Below the pieces are notes generated by a model that saw only the letters and a program-made list of their open reading frames with translations, did no database searches and was not told the origin of the DNA. This document shows positions 17,996 to 26,928 of a stretch of DNA of 64,000 bases, piece after piece; within the stretch, counting starts at the first letter, position 1; each line of letters begins with the position of its first letter. This stretch comes from Neobacillus endophyticus. GTDB lineage: Bacteria; Bacillota; Bacilli; Bacillales; Cytobacillaceae. The stretch covers positions 4,298,001 to 4,362,000 of the forward strand of contig NZ_JABRWH010000001.1 in assembly GCF_013248975.1 (NCBI RefSeq), in the 5' to 3' direction. The translations under genes and the position numbers were made by a program.

Positions 17996-18168
17996 CTATT
18001 TACACTCCTATTTCAAGTTGCATTCAGTGCATTTGCATCAAACCTTACAAAACTGCACCCTAAAAAAATCGATGTTTTGATAGTTATACCTGTTCAGCAG
18101 AATCTTAGCCAACATTGTATAATTTAGAGCCTGTATTTTATTTTCTATTATTTCTTTTTTTTATTCAA

Positions 18169-18226
18169 GAATATGGTCCCACACATAAAGAAAGGGCACA
18201 ATTCTTACTACTAAATTGCGCCCTTT
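18169..18226 (-). repeat. junction repeat J1 (leftmost copy, partly decayed)
   Basis: The box TGGTCCC and the stem GGGCACAATT/AATTGCGCCC (18194-18203, 18214-18223) are present, but the core ends GCGCCCTTTG. In minus-strand RNA the stem has ten pairs including one G-U, followed by TTTCTTTATG. Confidence 0.7.
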
Positions 18227-18229
18227 GTA

Positions 18230-18325
18230 TTAATGCCTTTGTTGAAGCGTCGTTTTTTCAAAGAATACAGCTTGTCCATTTTGTTGTTGTAAGAACCCAA
18301 ATGGAACTTGTGAGTTTTCCACCAT
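18230..18325 (-). pseudogene. short coding-like remnant
   Basis: A 31-codon open frame starts at ATG 18325 and contains FGFLQQQNGQAVFFEK. The same frame continues open upstream without a start or ribosome site. It looks like the tail of a lost gene between J1 and J2. No family is recognised. Confidence 0.25.
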
Positions 18326-18369
18326 ATTTTGGTCTTTAACTGATAAAAAAGAGTGCATTTCCATTGTTC

Positions 18370-18475
18370 CTTGTTAAGCAATCGCGCCCTTTAATGGAAT
18401 AACTAAGTAATGTCCTCAGTCCTAAAATCACTTAATTCTTCTTTAACTAACGCCCCCGTTAGCTTAATAAAGAAG
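18370..18475 (-). repeat. junction repeat J2 (decayed core)
   Basis: The core is GCGCCCTTTAATGGAATAACTAAG, in pieces GCGCCC (18384) plus the TGGAATAACTAAG variant. The tail hairpin CTAACG-CCCC-CGTTAG (18447-18462) is perfect. It directly follows the stop of the EamA gene. Confidence 0.7.
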
Positions 18476-18482
18476 TCCATTC

Positions 18483-19385
18483 TTAATTAGTATTTACAGG
18501 CAGATTATTATTCTGACTTCGAATTCTAAACCCTAAAGCAATTGCAGCTCCAATACAGCTTGAAAGGCACCCTACTACCAAATAAATTGATGGAGTTGAT
18601 TCACCAATTAAAACAGAAGCAACTCCTCCAATTACTGGGAATAGAGCAACCATATACCCGCTTTTTGCTCCTCCAATTTTTTCTACAAGTTTTAAATAAA
18701 ATAGCCAAGCCATAAAAGAAGCAATCAAAGTTAAATATAGCAAAGCAGATAAATATGTAACTGTTGTTGGAAGTATAATTTCATTTCCTTGTAACAGTAC
18801 AATTACACCCATTAATACACCAGCAACTGTAAAACCAATAGCATTTGCATAGATAGGGTTAATCTTTCTATTAGCATTTCTTGCAGAACTTGCATCACCA
18901 ACAGCTGTTAGAACCGTACCTAACAAAGCAATCATGATTCCTTTTAAATCAGTAAGTCCTTGAAAATCATTTAAGTTCGGATAGATTAGGACACATACTC
19001 CAAATACCCCTAGAATTCCCCCAATTAACACGCGAGAATGTAATTTCTCTTTTAAAAAAACACGGAGAGCAATCGGAGTCAATATCACTTTTAACGAAAA
19101 GATTAAAGTTACAATGGCAGCAGAGCTCAAAATTGTAGCGTAATAAAGGCACAGATAACTTAATGCAAAGTTACATACACCAAAAACTATAATAAACGGG
19201 AAATCTTTTGTACGTGGTCTCCCCTTTGGTTTAAGGAGCCACACAAGAACTAAAAATAAAAAAGCTGTCATAACTAAACGATATGATAATGATAATTCCA
19301 AACTGACTGGTGTTCCTTGAATTTTCACCGCAATAAAATTTAGCCCCCATACCATTAAGCAAAATATGTACATAAAATTTGTCAT
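18483..19385 (-). CDS. EamA/DMT family transporter
   Basis: A 300-residue membrane protein with ten predicted helices in two EamA domains, opening MVWGLNFIAVKI. It is of the drug/metabolite exporter type and its substrate is unknown. GAGGTAATGC lies before the ATG. It is the first full gene of the repeat-separated array. It is not a recent duplicate of the EamA gene at 8437, since the two sequences differ throughout. Confidence 0.88.
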   Translation of the reverse strand: MTNFMYIFCLMVWGLNFIAVKIQGTPVSLELSLSYRLVMTAFLFLVLVWLLKPKGRPRTKDFPFIIVFGVCNFALSYLCLYYATILSSAAIVTLIFSLKVILTPIALRVFLKEKLHSRVLIGGILGVFGVCVLIYPNLNDFQGLTDLKGIMIALLGTVLTAVGDASSARNANRKINPIYANAIGFTVAGVLMGVIVLLQGNEIILPTTVTYLSALLYLTLIASFMAWLFYLKLVEKIGGAKSGYMVALFPVIGGVASVLIGESTPSIYLVVGCLSSCIGAAIALGFRIRSQNNNLPVNTN

Positions 19386-19550
19386 TGCATTACCTCATTC
19401 TACCGTTTATCTTAATATGTTAATAACTTCTCAAAAAGTAATTATAACAAATTTGGAGGGAGTCAATTATCCACGATTTGAACATTTTTCTTCTTCCACT
19501 AAACTCCAGTTAGTTTAAATGCAACCCTTTACAAACTAAGTAGTTATTCA

Positions 19551-19668
19551 ATTAAATGGCCCTAAACATAAAGAAAGAGCACAACTCTGTTGAAGAATCG
19601 CGCCCGATTGTTGAAGATCGTTATTGAAGTAAAGCTACTGGTTGTTAAAGTAGATTTTTTCACAATCT
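19551..19668 (-). repeat. junction repeat J3
   Basis: A full-length copy: TTAAATGGCCC, GAGCACAACTCT stem, core at 19600-19616, ATCGTTATTGAAGTAAAG, and a CACAATCTT end. The rest of the 19386-19816 gap holds only a 26-codon coding-like remnant near 19675-19760 (minus, with NVAGGRKHKDIRMIAQL) that has no start. Confidence 0.85.
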
Positions 19669-19816
19669 TTTACATTAAAGTTGGGCAATCATTCTAATAT
19701 CTTTATGTTTTCTTCCGCCCGCTACATTAAACTTTTGCACCCGTTTAGTGTAAGTACCTTCCTACACAAAGGTTAAAACAAAAAGCAACGCAATGGATAC
19801 CTTTGAAGTCGCTTAA

Positions 19817-20407
19817 TTAATTTGAACTAATGAAAAACCAATTTTTAGCCATTCTATTTATTTCTTTTATATCTCCATCAAATGCATTTTTTAATGGTTT
19901 TTGGTCTGTCGTTGCGTATACAAATCCAGAAAAGCCATCCAAGACTCCTCGAAATGTAAAGAAAAGAATGTTATATCCATTGCTCGTTTTCTCTACTACT
20001 ATATCGCCACCTCCAGCAGAAAGGTGATCGTATTTTTTAGGTAAATGAATAAGGGATGAATTGTCGGTAACATTTGGTTTAATTTCTCCATTTACTACCA
20101 TCTTTATTATTTTCTCTCTTTCAGTCTGGTTTAATTTAAAATTTAAATCCAATACAATTTGATTAAAAGGGACGATGAATAGCAAAACAATGGTAACAAC
20201 TTGTATTGTTATAGGTTTCCAATCCCTTTTTTTGAACAGCGATACGACTGCTAGAATGGTTATGACAATAAAAAAGCCAAACAACAAAAACATAACTGGT
20301 ACCATTAAAAATGAAAATATATCGAATAAACTCCATTGAAAAAATTGATACAGAATGACACATATACTGGTGATGAAGGATAAGAGCAATAGCTGGTTTT
20401 GTTTCAT
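19817..20407 (-). CDS. membrane protein of unknown function
   Basis: A 196-residue protein with three hydrophobic segments (about 5-20, 30-58 and 70-88) and a C-terminal soluble domain of about 100 residues containing AGGGDIVVEK and FRGVLDGFSGFVYAT. I do not recognise the family. The topology suggests a membrane-anchored domain outside the cell. It stands alone between J3 and J4, with a weak ribosome site (GGGGGAAAA) before the ATG. Confidence 0.65.
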   Translation of the reverse strand: MKQNQLLLLSFITSICVILYQFFQWSLFDIFSFLMVPVMFLLFGFFIVITILAVVSLFKKRDWKPITIQVVTIVLLFIVPFNQIVLDLNFKLNQTEREKIIKMVVNGEIKPNVTDNSSLIHLPKKYDHLSAGGGDIVVEKTSNGYNILFFTFRGVLDGFSGFVYATTDQKPLKNAFDGDIKEINRMAKNWFFISSN

Positions 20408-20637
20408 TTTTCCCCCAGAAATTCTATAAATTTACCATTAATTTTAACACACAAGTTTATTGGAGATACACCCTTTATTACACCCCTGACAGGATGGAGG
20501 AATTTTGACAAATCTTTATTCTACCATAAAAGTCCAATTCTTTATGAAGTAAACTGCACTTCAGTTATAAGTGCAATCCTTCATAAACTCTAAACTGATG
20601 TAAGCATATATTATCAATTATTCTTTAGATTCTTATT

Positions 20638-20712
20638 CCGTTAAATGGCCCTAAACATAAAGAAAGAGCACAATTCTTGTTAGATAATCGCGCCCGATTG
20701 TTGAAGTTCACT
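20638..20712 (-). repeat. junction repeat J4
   Basis: TTAAATGGCCC, stem arms GCACAATT (20669-20676) and AATCGCGC (20686-20693, paired with two G-U in minus-strand RNA), core at 20690-20705. The hairpin matches J13 exactly. The rest of the 20408-20867 gap has a small TGCACTT/AAGTGCA hairpin and no gene. Confidence 0.85.
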
Positions 20713-20867
20713 TAGTTTCTATTAGCTGGTTTAATGGAATAAATTAAAACGTCAACAATAAACGTAATGGGTTCAATGATCGAGTACAACTCTTAAATTT
20801 GAAAGATTTTTTGAACCTATATTACTTATTGAAGATGCACTTGAGTTAGTTATCACTTTAAGCTAAA

Positions 20868-21371
20868 TCATAAAGAAACCTTAAAATCGAAAGTTGAATC
20901 TCCGTTACTCTCAATGATTTCAGAAGTAATTTCGTTAACAGTCGTTTCAAAACATTCCTCAAATGATCTTGTATCATTAATTGCATTTAGAAGGTCATTA
21001 TCATTTTTTAATCTACCTACAGTTAAATGAGGGAAATAGGTATGTTTGCGACTTATAAAGTCAAATAATGGGCCAGAATATAATCTATCGTGCAATTCGA
21101 TTATGTTGTCGTTTCCCTTCTTAACGTTTAAGAATAGGTAATTATTCAACGAACCAGTAATTCCCTTCAAATACAGAGGAAAAGGATTAACCCCAGCTAA
21201 TGCGTTTTTTATATTTTTTTCAAGAATTGAAGATGGAATTTCACTTTCGAAGGGAAATACAAGTGTAATGTGTGGCTGTACTAACCCAAACAATGGGTCA
21301 TACTTTTTTCTTATTCCTTCTATCATATTCATATTTTTAAATTCAGGAAATATATGAATTGCCCTTTGCAT
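20868..21371 (-). CDS. 2'-5' RNA ligase family protein (2H phosphoesterase)
   Basis: A 167-residue protein with the two HxT motifs of the 2H phosphoesterase fold, HIT at residues 34-36 (HITLVF) and HLT at 115-117 (HLTVGR). Bacterial relatives (LigT/YjcG types) act on 2',3'-cyclic phosphates of RNA or nucleotides; the true substrate here is unknown. It is a single-gene unit between J4 and J5, transcribed on the minus strand. A short hydrophilic C-terminus completes a normal length. Confidence 0.85.
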   Translation of the reverse strand: MQRAIHIFPEFKNMNMIEGIRKKYDPLFGLVQPHITLVFPFESEIPSSILEKNIKNALAGVNPFPLYLKGITGSLNNYLFLNVKKGNDNIIELHDRLYSGPLFDFISRKHTYFPHLTVGRLKNDNDLLNAINDTRSFEECFETTVNEITSEIIESNGDSTFDFKVSL

Positions 21372-21520
21372 AAAGACACCACACTCCGAATATTACAAAT
21401 TAGAGCTGTATTATTTACGTTAAACTGGATTACTAAATATTATATAGAGTTTTTTCCTAAATAAGAAACAACTACTTTTATTTTGTAGATATTTTGTCAA
21501 ATCTTTCTTCGATAAAACTT

Positions 21521-21600
21521 CTATTTAACGGATTAACAACCATGATAAAATGGACTGTCGCTGCAATCAATAATTTCTTCAATTCTTGCGCCCGATTGCG
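21521..21600 (-). repeat. junction repeat J5 (TGGACTG hairpin class, degenerate)
   Basis: TTAACGGATTAACAACCATG, TGGACTG and TTCTTCAATTCTTGCGCCCGATTG are shared with J9, J22, J28, J32 and J33. Here the second hairpin arm is lost (GCAATCA in place of CAGTCCA). Confidence 0.8.
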
Positions 21601-21697
21601 TAACAAGAATAACTTATTTCTTATTGTTCCCTTAACATAAGACTCGTTCCGGGTTTTAATTCCAGTTAACTGTAATTGAACACTTGAGGAAGTTATC

Positions 21698-22201
21698 TTA
21701 ATTATTGAATACTAGCCATTCTAACTGTCGACTTTTAGTTTTAAATCCAAGTTTTTCATAAAACCGAATAGCATTTTCATTAAATTCTAGAACATTTAAT
21801 TCTACACTTTCTGCATGTATTTCTTTACAATATTCAAAGGCTTTCTTAATTAATATCTTTCCTATACCCTGTCCTCTACAAGTTTTACTTACACCAATAC
21901 TACGAATAAAGAGAATTTTTCTTTCACGTAATATTGGATTACTATCTGCTGGTTTTTTAATATCTAGAATTATGTAAGCAATAATCTCTTTATCATTATC
22001 TTCTACAATAAATATCTTTGTATCTGTGCTATTAAGCCATGTTTCATATGTTGCAATTTCTAAAGAAGCTGAAGCATCAGCATATAGATCAGGTCTTCCC
22101 TCTATGTGTAGTTGTTGAACTTGTTCCTTTAAATTGGAAATACCCATGAAATCTTTTAAAGTGGCTGACCTTACAGTAAAAGGTGAAAACTCGTTGAACA
22201 T
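21698..22201 (-). CDS. GNAT family N-acetyltransferase
   Basis: A 167-residue single GNAT domain. The acetyl-CoA loop is visible as GVSKTCRGQGIGKILI (R/QxxGxG/A) and the C-terminal motif as NENAIRFYEKLGFK. A small-molecule or peptide substrate is likely but cannot be named. It is a single-gene unit between J5 and J6. The ribosome site (GGGGG about 8 bases before the ATG) is good. Confidence 0.88.
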   Translation of the reverse strand: MFNEFSPFTVRSATLKDFMGISNLKEQVQQLHIEGRPDLYADASASLEIATYETWLNSTDTKIFIVEDNDKEIIAYIILDIKKPADSNPILRERKILFIRSIGVSKTCRGQGIGKILIKKAFEYCKEIHAESVELNVLEFNENAIRFYEKLGFKTKSRQLEWLVFNN

Positions 22202-22348
22202 GATTGCATCCCCCTAAAGTTTTATTTAGAAATATACTCTTTTTTCATTCATTTAACAATGAATATTCCATCCATTTTTCTCTCTTGTTCAACGGTGTAA
22301 AATTCAAAAAAACAGTTTTGTCAACATGTTTTAGACTGTATCATTTTA

Positions 22349-22420
22349 AACAATCTGGCCCTAAAATGGAAAATGAGCACTTATCCTTGTTCAAGGATAG
22401 CGCCCGATTGCTGAAGATCA
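22349..22420 (-). repeat. junction repeat J6
   Basis: CAATCTGGCCC box, hairpin arms GCACTTATCCTT and AAGGATAGCGC (one bulged base), core at 22400-22415. In gene sense CATTTTCCATTTTAGGGCC follows the stem. The remainder of the 22202-22504 gap is AT-rich with no gene. Confidence 0.85.
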
Positions 22421-22504
22421 TTTTCTATTGCAGAGTTGATTGTACTGTGTAGCAACTAGGTCTATTGTTTTAACATAAGCTCTTGTTAGCAGAATAATCA
22501 TCTT

Positions 22505-23293
22505 TTATTTTACTGTTACTACGTCAAGAGGTAAATTACCTTCTTGTATCCATTTTTCTATCATTTGATTAAAGAAATCAGGGTTAAAAAATGATATTCC
22601 GTGACCAACGTTAGGAATAATTATTCCAGTGCAATTTGAATTATGAGAAACGATGTCTATCGCTGATTTTTTCATTACTGCTTTTTCTTTTTCGCCAACT
22701 GTCACTAATATCTTGGCATTTGACTTACTAAAATCGACGGGTATTTTAAATGACAGATTTTCTTCTAAGATTCTATTAAGAGTATCTGGTTTCATTTGGG
22801 TGCTTTCTTTGTAATAGGTTTCTAAGTATTCTTCATCTATGTAGAGTGTCTTCGCTTGAAGTTTTGAGAAGGATTTATTTTTAACTAAAGTATAAGTTAA
22901 TTTATTCAACGGCCCTATCATTTTCCTTAAGAATAAATTGGGTCTAACCAATGCGCTGTTAATAAAGGCATAATCTATTAAACGTGGATTCATACTTAAC
23001 ATTTGAATAGTTATTTGTGCACCTAATGAGAAGCCAACAACTATTATCTCTTTACCGTTTGCTACTTTTTCTATTAACTCGTTCACTTTCTCTGCACTGT
23101 ATTGAATCGTAAAATTTTCTGTATGTTTACTGCCTCCTTGTTCTGGTAAATCTATTGTCATGCAATGATATTGACTAAAATATCGAATTTGTTTTTCCCA
23201 CATCCAGCTACTTACTCCAGCCCCGTGTAAGAACACCATTAATGGAGCCTTCTTATCTCCAAACTCTTGATAATATAAACTCAAACAATTCAC
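22505..23293 (-). CDS. alpha/beta fold hydrolase
   Basis: A 262-residue alpha/beta hydrolase. The oxyanion segment is FLHGAGVSSWMW, the nucleophile elbow is GFSLGA (Ser89), and NVGHGISFF near the C-terminus gives the catalytic histidine. The substrate is unknown; relatives include esterases and small lactonases. It is a single-gene unit on the minus strand, following the J6 boundary. It has no signal peptide, so it acts in the cytoplasm. Confidence 0.87.
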   Translation of the reverse strand: MNCLSLYYQEFGDKKAPLMVFLHGAGVSSWMWEKQIRYFSQYHCMTIDLPEQGGSKHTENFTIQYSAEKVNELIEKVANGKEIIVVGFSLGAQITIQMLSMNPRLIDYAFINSALVRPNLFLRKMIGPLNKLTYTLVKNKSFSKLQAKTLYIDEEYLETYYKESTQMKPDTLNRILEENLSFKIPVDFSKSNAKILVTVGEKEKAVMKKSAIDIVSHNSNCTGIIIPNVGHGISFFNPDFFNQMIEKWIQEGNLPLDVVTVK

Positions 23294-23530
23294 CTTCTCT
23301 ATGGCATTCTATGGCGCTTTCTACTTTTTTCTTACCATGTTTTAAATATGTCTAACCGTGTGTTTTTTCTGAAATGATACGGTCAGGCCTATTAGCTTGA
23401 TGGGCATGTGCTGCTCCCCCTAGAAGAAAACTCACTTTTTTAGACAGCTTTAGTTTTTAAGTGTAGCCGGTTCATAGTCTATAATTATTAAGATCCTTAT
23501 GGGAAATAAGTATATGCGCATCAGTACAAT

Positions 23531-23848
23531 TTAGAAATAACTTCTGTATTGATATATCATTGCTACAAGAGAAATAAGTGTATAAGCCAAGGAAGTAAAA
23601 AATGCAACATTAGGTGAAAACTCGTATCTTTGTTGTTCAGCTTTAATACCTGTTGTACCCTGAACGGTCATATCGACATTTCTTGAAGTATAACCTCCCT
23701 TAGACGTGAAAAACCAAATAATAACAGTGACTGACATTCCGATAAAAAATGAATAATCAATGAGTTTTGTATGAGTGCAATAAGTTATCCCGTAACTCAA
23801 GCCTATTAAAACAAGAAACGTTATTACTACTGTGATTAATCGTTTCAT
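23531..23848 (-). CDS. small membrane protein of unknown function
   Basis: A 105-residue protein with three hydrophobic segments (about 3-23, 33-48 and 82-102) and a polar middle containing TSKGGYTSRNVD. AAGGAGG lies before the ATG. I do not recognise the family. It stands alone in the array. The polar loop between helices 2 and 3 would lie on one side of the membrane. Confidence 0.65.
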   Translation of the reverse strand: MKRLITVVITFLVLIGLSYGITYCTHTKLIDYSFFIGMSVTVIIWFFTSKGGYTSRNVDMTVQGTTGIKAEQQRYEFSPNVAFFTSLAYTLISLVAMIYQYRSYF

Positions 23849-23943
23849 TTTTTCTTACCTCCTTTATAAATATAATTCAAGATAATACCACATATTGGAT
23901 GATTATTGGATATAATTCCTTGTTTTGTCATTATTTATTTACA

Positions 23944-24033
23944 ACTAGGGGTTCAGCCGAGATATGTGTAAATACGGGTCATAGACTTACTTTCATTTCC
24001 ATATCTTACGATATGTATAATGGGTCATTATGA
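23944..24033 (+). pseudogene. remnant of a plus-strand gene related to 47256-47495
   Basis: The plus strand reads GSAEICVNTGHRLTFISIS and then YDMYNGSL before a stop. It closely matches GSAEVCVKTGHELTFISIS..YDIHNGVW in the frame at 47256-47495. Only about 27 codons survive and there is no start. It may be a fragment of a dispersed gene or repeat. Confidence 0.5.
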
Positions 24034-24066
24034 AAAAACCTCCTGATTTGTAACAAATTCAGGAGG
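24034..24066 (-). terminator. Rho-independent terminator
   Basis: CCTCCTGA-ATTTG type arms (24039-24050 and 24054-24066) form a stem. In minus sense it ends GGAGGTTTTTTC. It lies about 140 bases past the stop of the gene at 24206-24463. Confidence 0.8.
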
Positions 24067-24127
24067 AACTTAATAACACTCGTATGAGTGATAGCCTATT
24101 GTGTTAAATAAAGTTAAATCTTATCCA

Positions 24128-24199
24128 ATTATAAAGCTCCTTAACAATCGCGCCCGATTGTAGAAGATCATTATTGAAGTAAGGCACCCCGTTAGTGAA
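24128..24199 (-). repeat. junction repeat J7
   Basis: TAACAATCGCGCCCGATTG (core at 24150), then GAAGATCATTATTGAAGTAAGG and the tail ACCCCGTTAGTGAAAA ending at the stop of the zinc-ribbon gene. The GGCC box is missing. Confidence 0.8.
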
Positions 24200-24205
24200 A
24201 AAAGT

Positions 24206-24463
24206 TTATTTACCAACTGTCCAATGAAACTTTTCCCTAAAGTCTTCAAAGCACTGATTACAAACCCAGTGATAATTATCTTCTGTTGTGTACCCTTCGT
24301 GAAGGTCTTCTGGACCTGACCCTTCGGAAAATTTATCTAAACAAAAAGCACAGTGGTCGTGCTTCCAGTTATCACTATATTGGTTGTACTCTCTCCAATA
24401 AAACGTTTTGCCCAACAGATATTTTTCTTGCCCTTGTAATCTCCAATCATCATTCGTTATCAT
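24206..24463 (-). CDS. small zinc-ribbon-like protein of unknown function
   Basis: An 85-residue soluble protein with two CxxC pairs, CAFC (Cys38, Cys41) and CNQC (Cys68, Cys71). Histidines stand next to both (HDHC, HWVC), so it very likely binds zinc. No larger domain is recognised. It is a single-gene unit after J7. Its tryptophan-rich acidic body could be a protein-interaction module; nothing more can be said. Confidence 0.65.
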   Translation of the reverse strand: MITNDDWRLQGQEKYLLGKTFYWREYNQYSDNWKHDHCAFCLDKFSEGSGPEDLHEGYTTEDNYHWVCNQCFEDFREKFHWTVGK

Positions 24464-24541
24464 TTTTAATTGTTCTCCTTCAGTAAAACATTTAACAGTT
24501 CAACCCAACTAATTAGCTAAAGCCCTCGTTAAAGATGAAGA

Positions 24542-25138
24542 TTATTCAAAACAAGCAACTTCGTGTTGAGCTAAGAATATTTTATATAATCGTTTTGAGT
24601 CGTGCCCTTGTTCATCGTCTCTCCATCTAATCGCTACTGCAACCCCTTGAAGGTCGACGTTGTAGTCGCCTGTATATCCAGCAAGAACAACCTTTCCGAA
24701 ATTGTTACTTCTTTTATATGTTAACTCCATACCCCAAAACAATTTTGGATGCTTCTTCTTTAGAACTTCTCCCAAATATATACCTACATCTCTTAAAAGG
24801 ATTTCCGATTGTTCTGTAAACCTTTCTTTCGCTAAATGTTTATGAATCACTTTTGCAAGTGGGCTTAAATGAGCAGTTTTTTCCTCTAATTCCACTTCGG
24901 GCACCATTTCCTTTATCGTATGTTCAAAAGCCCAATCCCATATAGGTATTAAAGATTTTGGTGTATAGTCAAGTACGCCACCATCACTCTCAAAGGCTTT
25001 CTTTAAAATTTCCAGCCTTTCTGGGAACGTACTTAATGCCCATTCATTAAGGATTCTAAGTTTCCTTTTCGGATATTTTGCTTTTTCCATTTTTTCTTCA
25101 ATTTCTCTTGGGACATTGTGAATTGGGTAGTCAAACAT
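24542..25138 (-). CDS. hypothetical protein
   Basis: A 198-residue soluble protein, highly charged, helical in its first half (KMEKAKYPKRKLRILNEWAL) and probably beta-rich at the C-terminus (KVVLAGYTGDYNVDLQG). No known family is recognised and there is no signal or membrane segment. It is followed in the array by the gene at 24206 with only about 80 bases between them and no full junction repeat, so the two may form one unit. Confidence 0.6.
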   Translation of the reverse strand: MFDYPIHNVPREIEEKMEKAKYPKRKLRILNEWALSTFPERLEILKKAFESDGGVLDYTPKSLIPIWDWAFEHTIKEMVPEVELEEKTAHLSPLAKVIHKHLAKERFTEQSEILLRDVGIYLGEVLKKKHPKLFWGMELTYKRSNNFGKVVLAGYTGDYNVDLQGVAVAIRWRDDEQGHDSKRLYKIFLAQHEVACFE

Positions 25139-25260
25139 ACTTAAATCCTCCGATTAGTGCCTTTAGTTATCTAAAAATAAGTTTATCATAATGGTTCTTT
25201 ATCAATAGAATTTTTGTGTGCCCTTGTTAAGCTAACCTCCTAGTTATCTTTATAACTTCA

Positions 25261-25326
25261 ACAAAAAAAGCGTTAATCTTTCTTCGATTAACGCGCCCGA
25301 TTGTTGAATATCGTTATTGATGTAGA
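25261..25326 (-). repeat. junction repeat J8 with strong terminator
   Basis: GCGTTAATC (25270-25278) and GATTAACGC (25286-25294) form a perfect 9-bp stem abutting the core (25293-25308). In minus sense it is followed by TTTTTTTG, a textbook terminator. Confidence 0.85.
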
Positions 25327-25430
25327 TAGGAAGTGGCTTCCACGTTAGCATAATAAGAAAAGGGAACGCTACGGCGATCCCTCCTTCGTCAGTAGTTCAA
25401 TGACAATTGTTTAAATTCCTTCTTAAAGTA

Positions 25431-25510
25431 ACCTGCCCTTTAACTGATTAACGACAAAAAAATGGACTGCTGAATACAGTCCATCATTGTCCAATTCTTG
25501 CGCCCGATAG
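25431..25510 (-). repeat. junction repeat J9 (TGGACTG hairpin class)
   Basis: ATGGACTG (25462-25469) and CAGTCCAT (25477-25484) pair perfectly. In minus sense TTTTTTTGTCG follows, and TTCTTGCGCCCGATAG is the core (25500). No gene lies between J8 and J9. Confidence 0.8.
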
Positions 25511-25536
25511 TGATATAAAAGCTTTTTAGTATGGAA

Positions 25537-25803
25537 TTAAGCAGCATGAGTTGTGGAATAGTAAGCGATAATACTCAACACACTCAATGTTTGAATCACA
25601 ATCCCAACAATACTACAAATCAGACCTGAAACTGCAAAACCTCTACCGTTTCCATATGATTTAGCAATTTCCTTTGTTGCCTTCCTTGAAAAAATAACCC
25701 CGATAACACCAAGAATTAATCCAATCATTGGTATTATAATTGAAAGGATGCCAAGAGTTAATGAAACTACAGGATTACCATTCGCTTCAGTTTTTTTATC
25801 CAT
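25537..25803 (-). CDS. DUF4190 domain membrane protein
   Basis: An 88-residue protein with two long hydrophobic segments and the DUF4190-type core NPVVSLTLGILSI, GLILGVIGVIF and GRGFAVSGLICSIVGIV. The start at 25803 follows GGGGGAG by four bases; an upstream in-frame ATG lacks a ribosome site. The function of the family is unknown. It is a single-gene unit between J9 and J10. Confidence 0.75.
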   Translation of the reverse strand: MDKKTEANGNPVVSLTLGILSIIIPMIGLILGVIGVIFSRKATKEIAKSYGNGRGFAVSGLICSIVGIVIQTLSVLSIIAYYSTTHAA

Positions 25804-25878
25804 TTTTCTCCCCCCTTTTAACCAATATTTCATTAAATTATTTCAAATTTTCCACATTTTCACAATAAGCACTTCTTC

Positions 25879-25997
25879 GTTAAATGGCCCTAAAATGATA
25901 AATGAGCACTAATCCTTGTTCTAGAAATGCGCCCGATTACTGAAGATCGATATTGAACAAAAGCACCAAGTTACTTTAAGTACAATTTTTCACAAAG
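25879..25997 (-). repeat. junction repeat J10 (chimeric hairpin)
   Basis: Full length, from CGTTAAATGGCCC through the core (25929) to the tail GTTACTTTAAGTA and CACAAAG. The core-side arm (GCGCATTTCTAGA in minus sense) matches J24, while the far arm (ACAAGGATTAGTGC) matches J6, so the stem no longer pairs fully. Confidence 0.85.
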
Positions 25998-26017
25998 TGA
26001 CTTTCCTTTTTGATAAA

Positions 26018-26371
26018 TTATGTCTCTTTCATTACTTCAATAATATGGGAATCTAGTTTTTTTCTTATTTGTTTAATAAAACTTTTTCCCACTCCCCAAT
26101 CAATATCTAATATGCCGTCTCCATTCCCAGATGATATGCACTTTACAACTGTCACGCCTCCAAAATTATCAACGGTTACTGTTAATGAAGCCGTATTTCC
26201 TGTACGAAAGAAAAATTTCTCAAATACTAAAATTGAAATTTCTTTTTCATCATCACCAGTAACTTTGTAATCATCAAATATTAACGCAGACTTTATCTCC
26301 TTGTTCTCAAGAATTAGTTGAACTGCTTGAAAAGGTTTTACATCAATAGTTAATTCAAGATATTGTCTCAT
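26018..26371 (-). CDS. hypothetical protein
   Basis: A 117-residue soluble protein, probably alpha/beta, with a central beta-rich stretch (SLTVTVDNFGGVTVVKCISS) and a C-terminal basic helix (GKSFIKQIRKKLDSH). I do not recognise it with certainty. It is encoded just after the SunI/YnzG-like gene within the unit bounded by J10 and J11. It has no membrane segment. Confidence 0.6.
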   Translation of the reverse strand: MRQYLELTIDVKPFQAVQLILENKEIKSALIFDDYKVTGDDEKEISILVFEKFFFRTGNTASLTVTVDNFGGVTVVKCISSGNGDGILDIDWGVGKSFIKQIRKKLDSHIIEVMKET

Positions 26372-26508
26372 TTAATTTACCCTTCCATGAAAAAATACTG
26401 CCGAAACAGTCAATTTGTTGTGAAACTATAGACCCCCGTACTTTAAGTTTAATTCTTCACATTCTTGTTACTGATACGAAAAGGGATTGTTCTACAATCC
26501 CTAATTTG

Positions 26509-26775
26509 TTAATTTTCTACTATAGCTAACTTAATTTTATTCATAATTGAGGTGTAATTAGTTGTAAATAATACATAGTTATTTGTTTTGGTCTGAATTG
26601 CAATCCTATCTGTATTGCCATAAGGAGAACCAATCCTTATGGCATCTTTTTCTTTCCCTGCATATGTATCATCAGATGTGACATTAACAATATCATTAAT
26701 AGGAATTTCTACTTTTGTTAACTGATGCCTAATTACTAATTCACTACCGACTTTTTCTACATCTATTCCCAACAT
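26509..26775 (-). CDS. SunI/YnzG-type PH-domain protein, copy 1
   Basis: An 88-residue soluble protein with the bacterial PH-like pattern [38 protein letters not shown] and YVLFTTN, like B. subtilis YnzG and the PH domain linked to sublancin immunity SunI. The family call is by recognition only. A hairpin AGGGATTG/CAATCCCT (26482-26502) followed by TTTTCG in minus sense terminates it. A second copy with five residue changes lies at 40280-40546, and the shared DNA spans about 26463-26850. Confidence 0.7.
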   Translation of the reverse strand: MLGIDVEKVGSELVIRHQLTKVEIPINDIVNVTSDDTYAGKEKDAIRIGSPYGNTDRIAIQTKTNNYVLFTTNYTSIMNKIKLAIVEN

Positions 26776-26928
26776 TCTATCTCCCCTCAGATAAAATAAA
26801 CATCACTATGATACCACATTTTGGATAAATTTGCATTAATTTCCCTTGTGTAACTAATCTGCTTTTTTGTTTAAGTGAGGATTTGCACAAACTATTCAGT
26901 ATACCAATTTTCTTTAAACTTTTTATTC

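Noticed and set aside
22204-22452. 82-codon plus-strand open frame
   Set aside because: It crosses junction J6 and is antisense to the array polarity, with no start signal.
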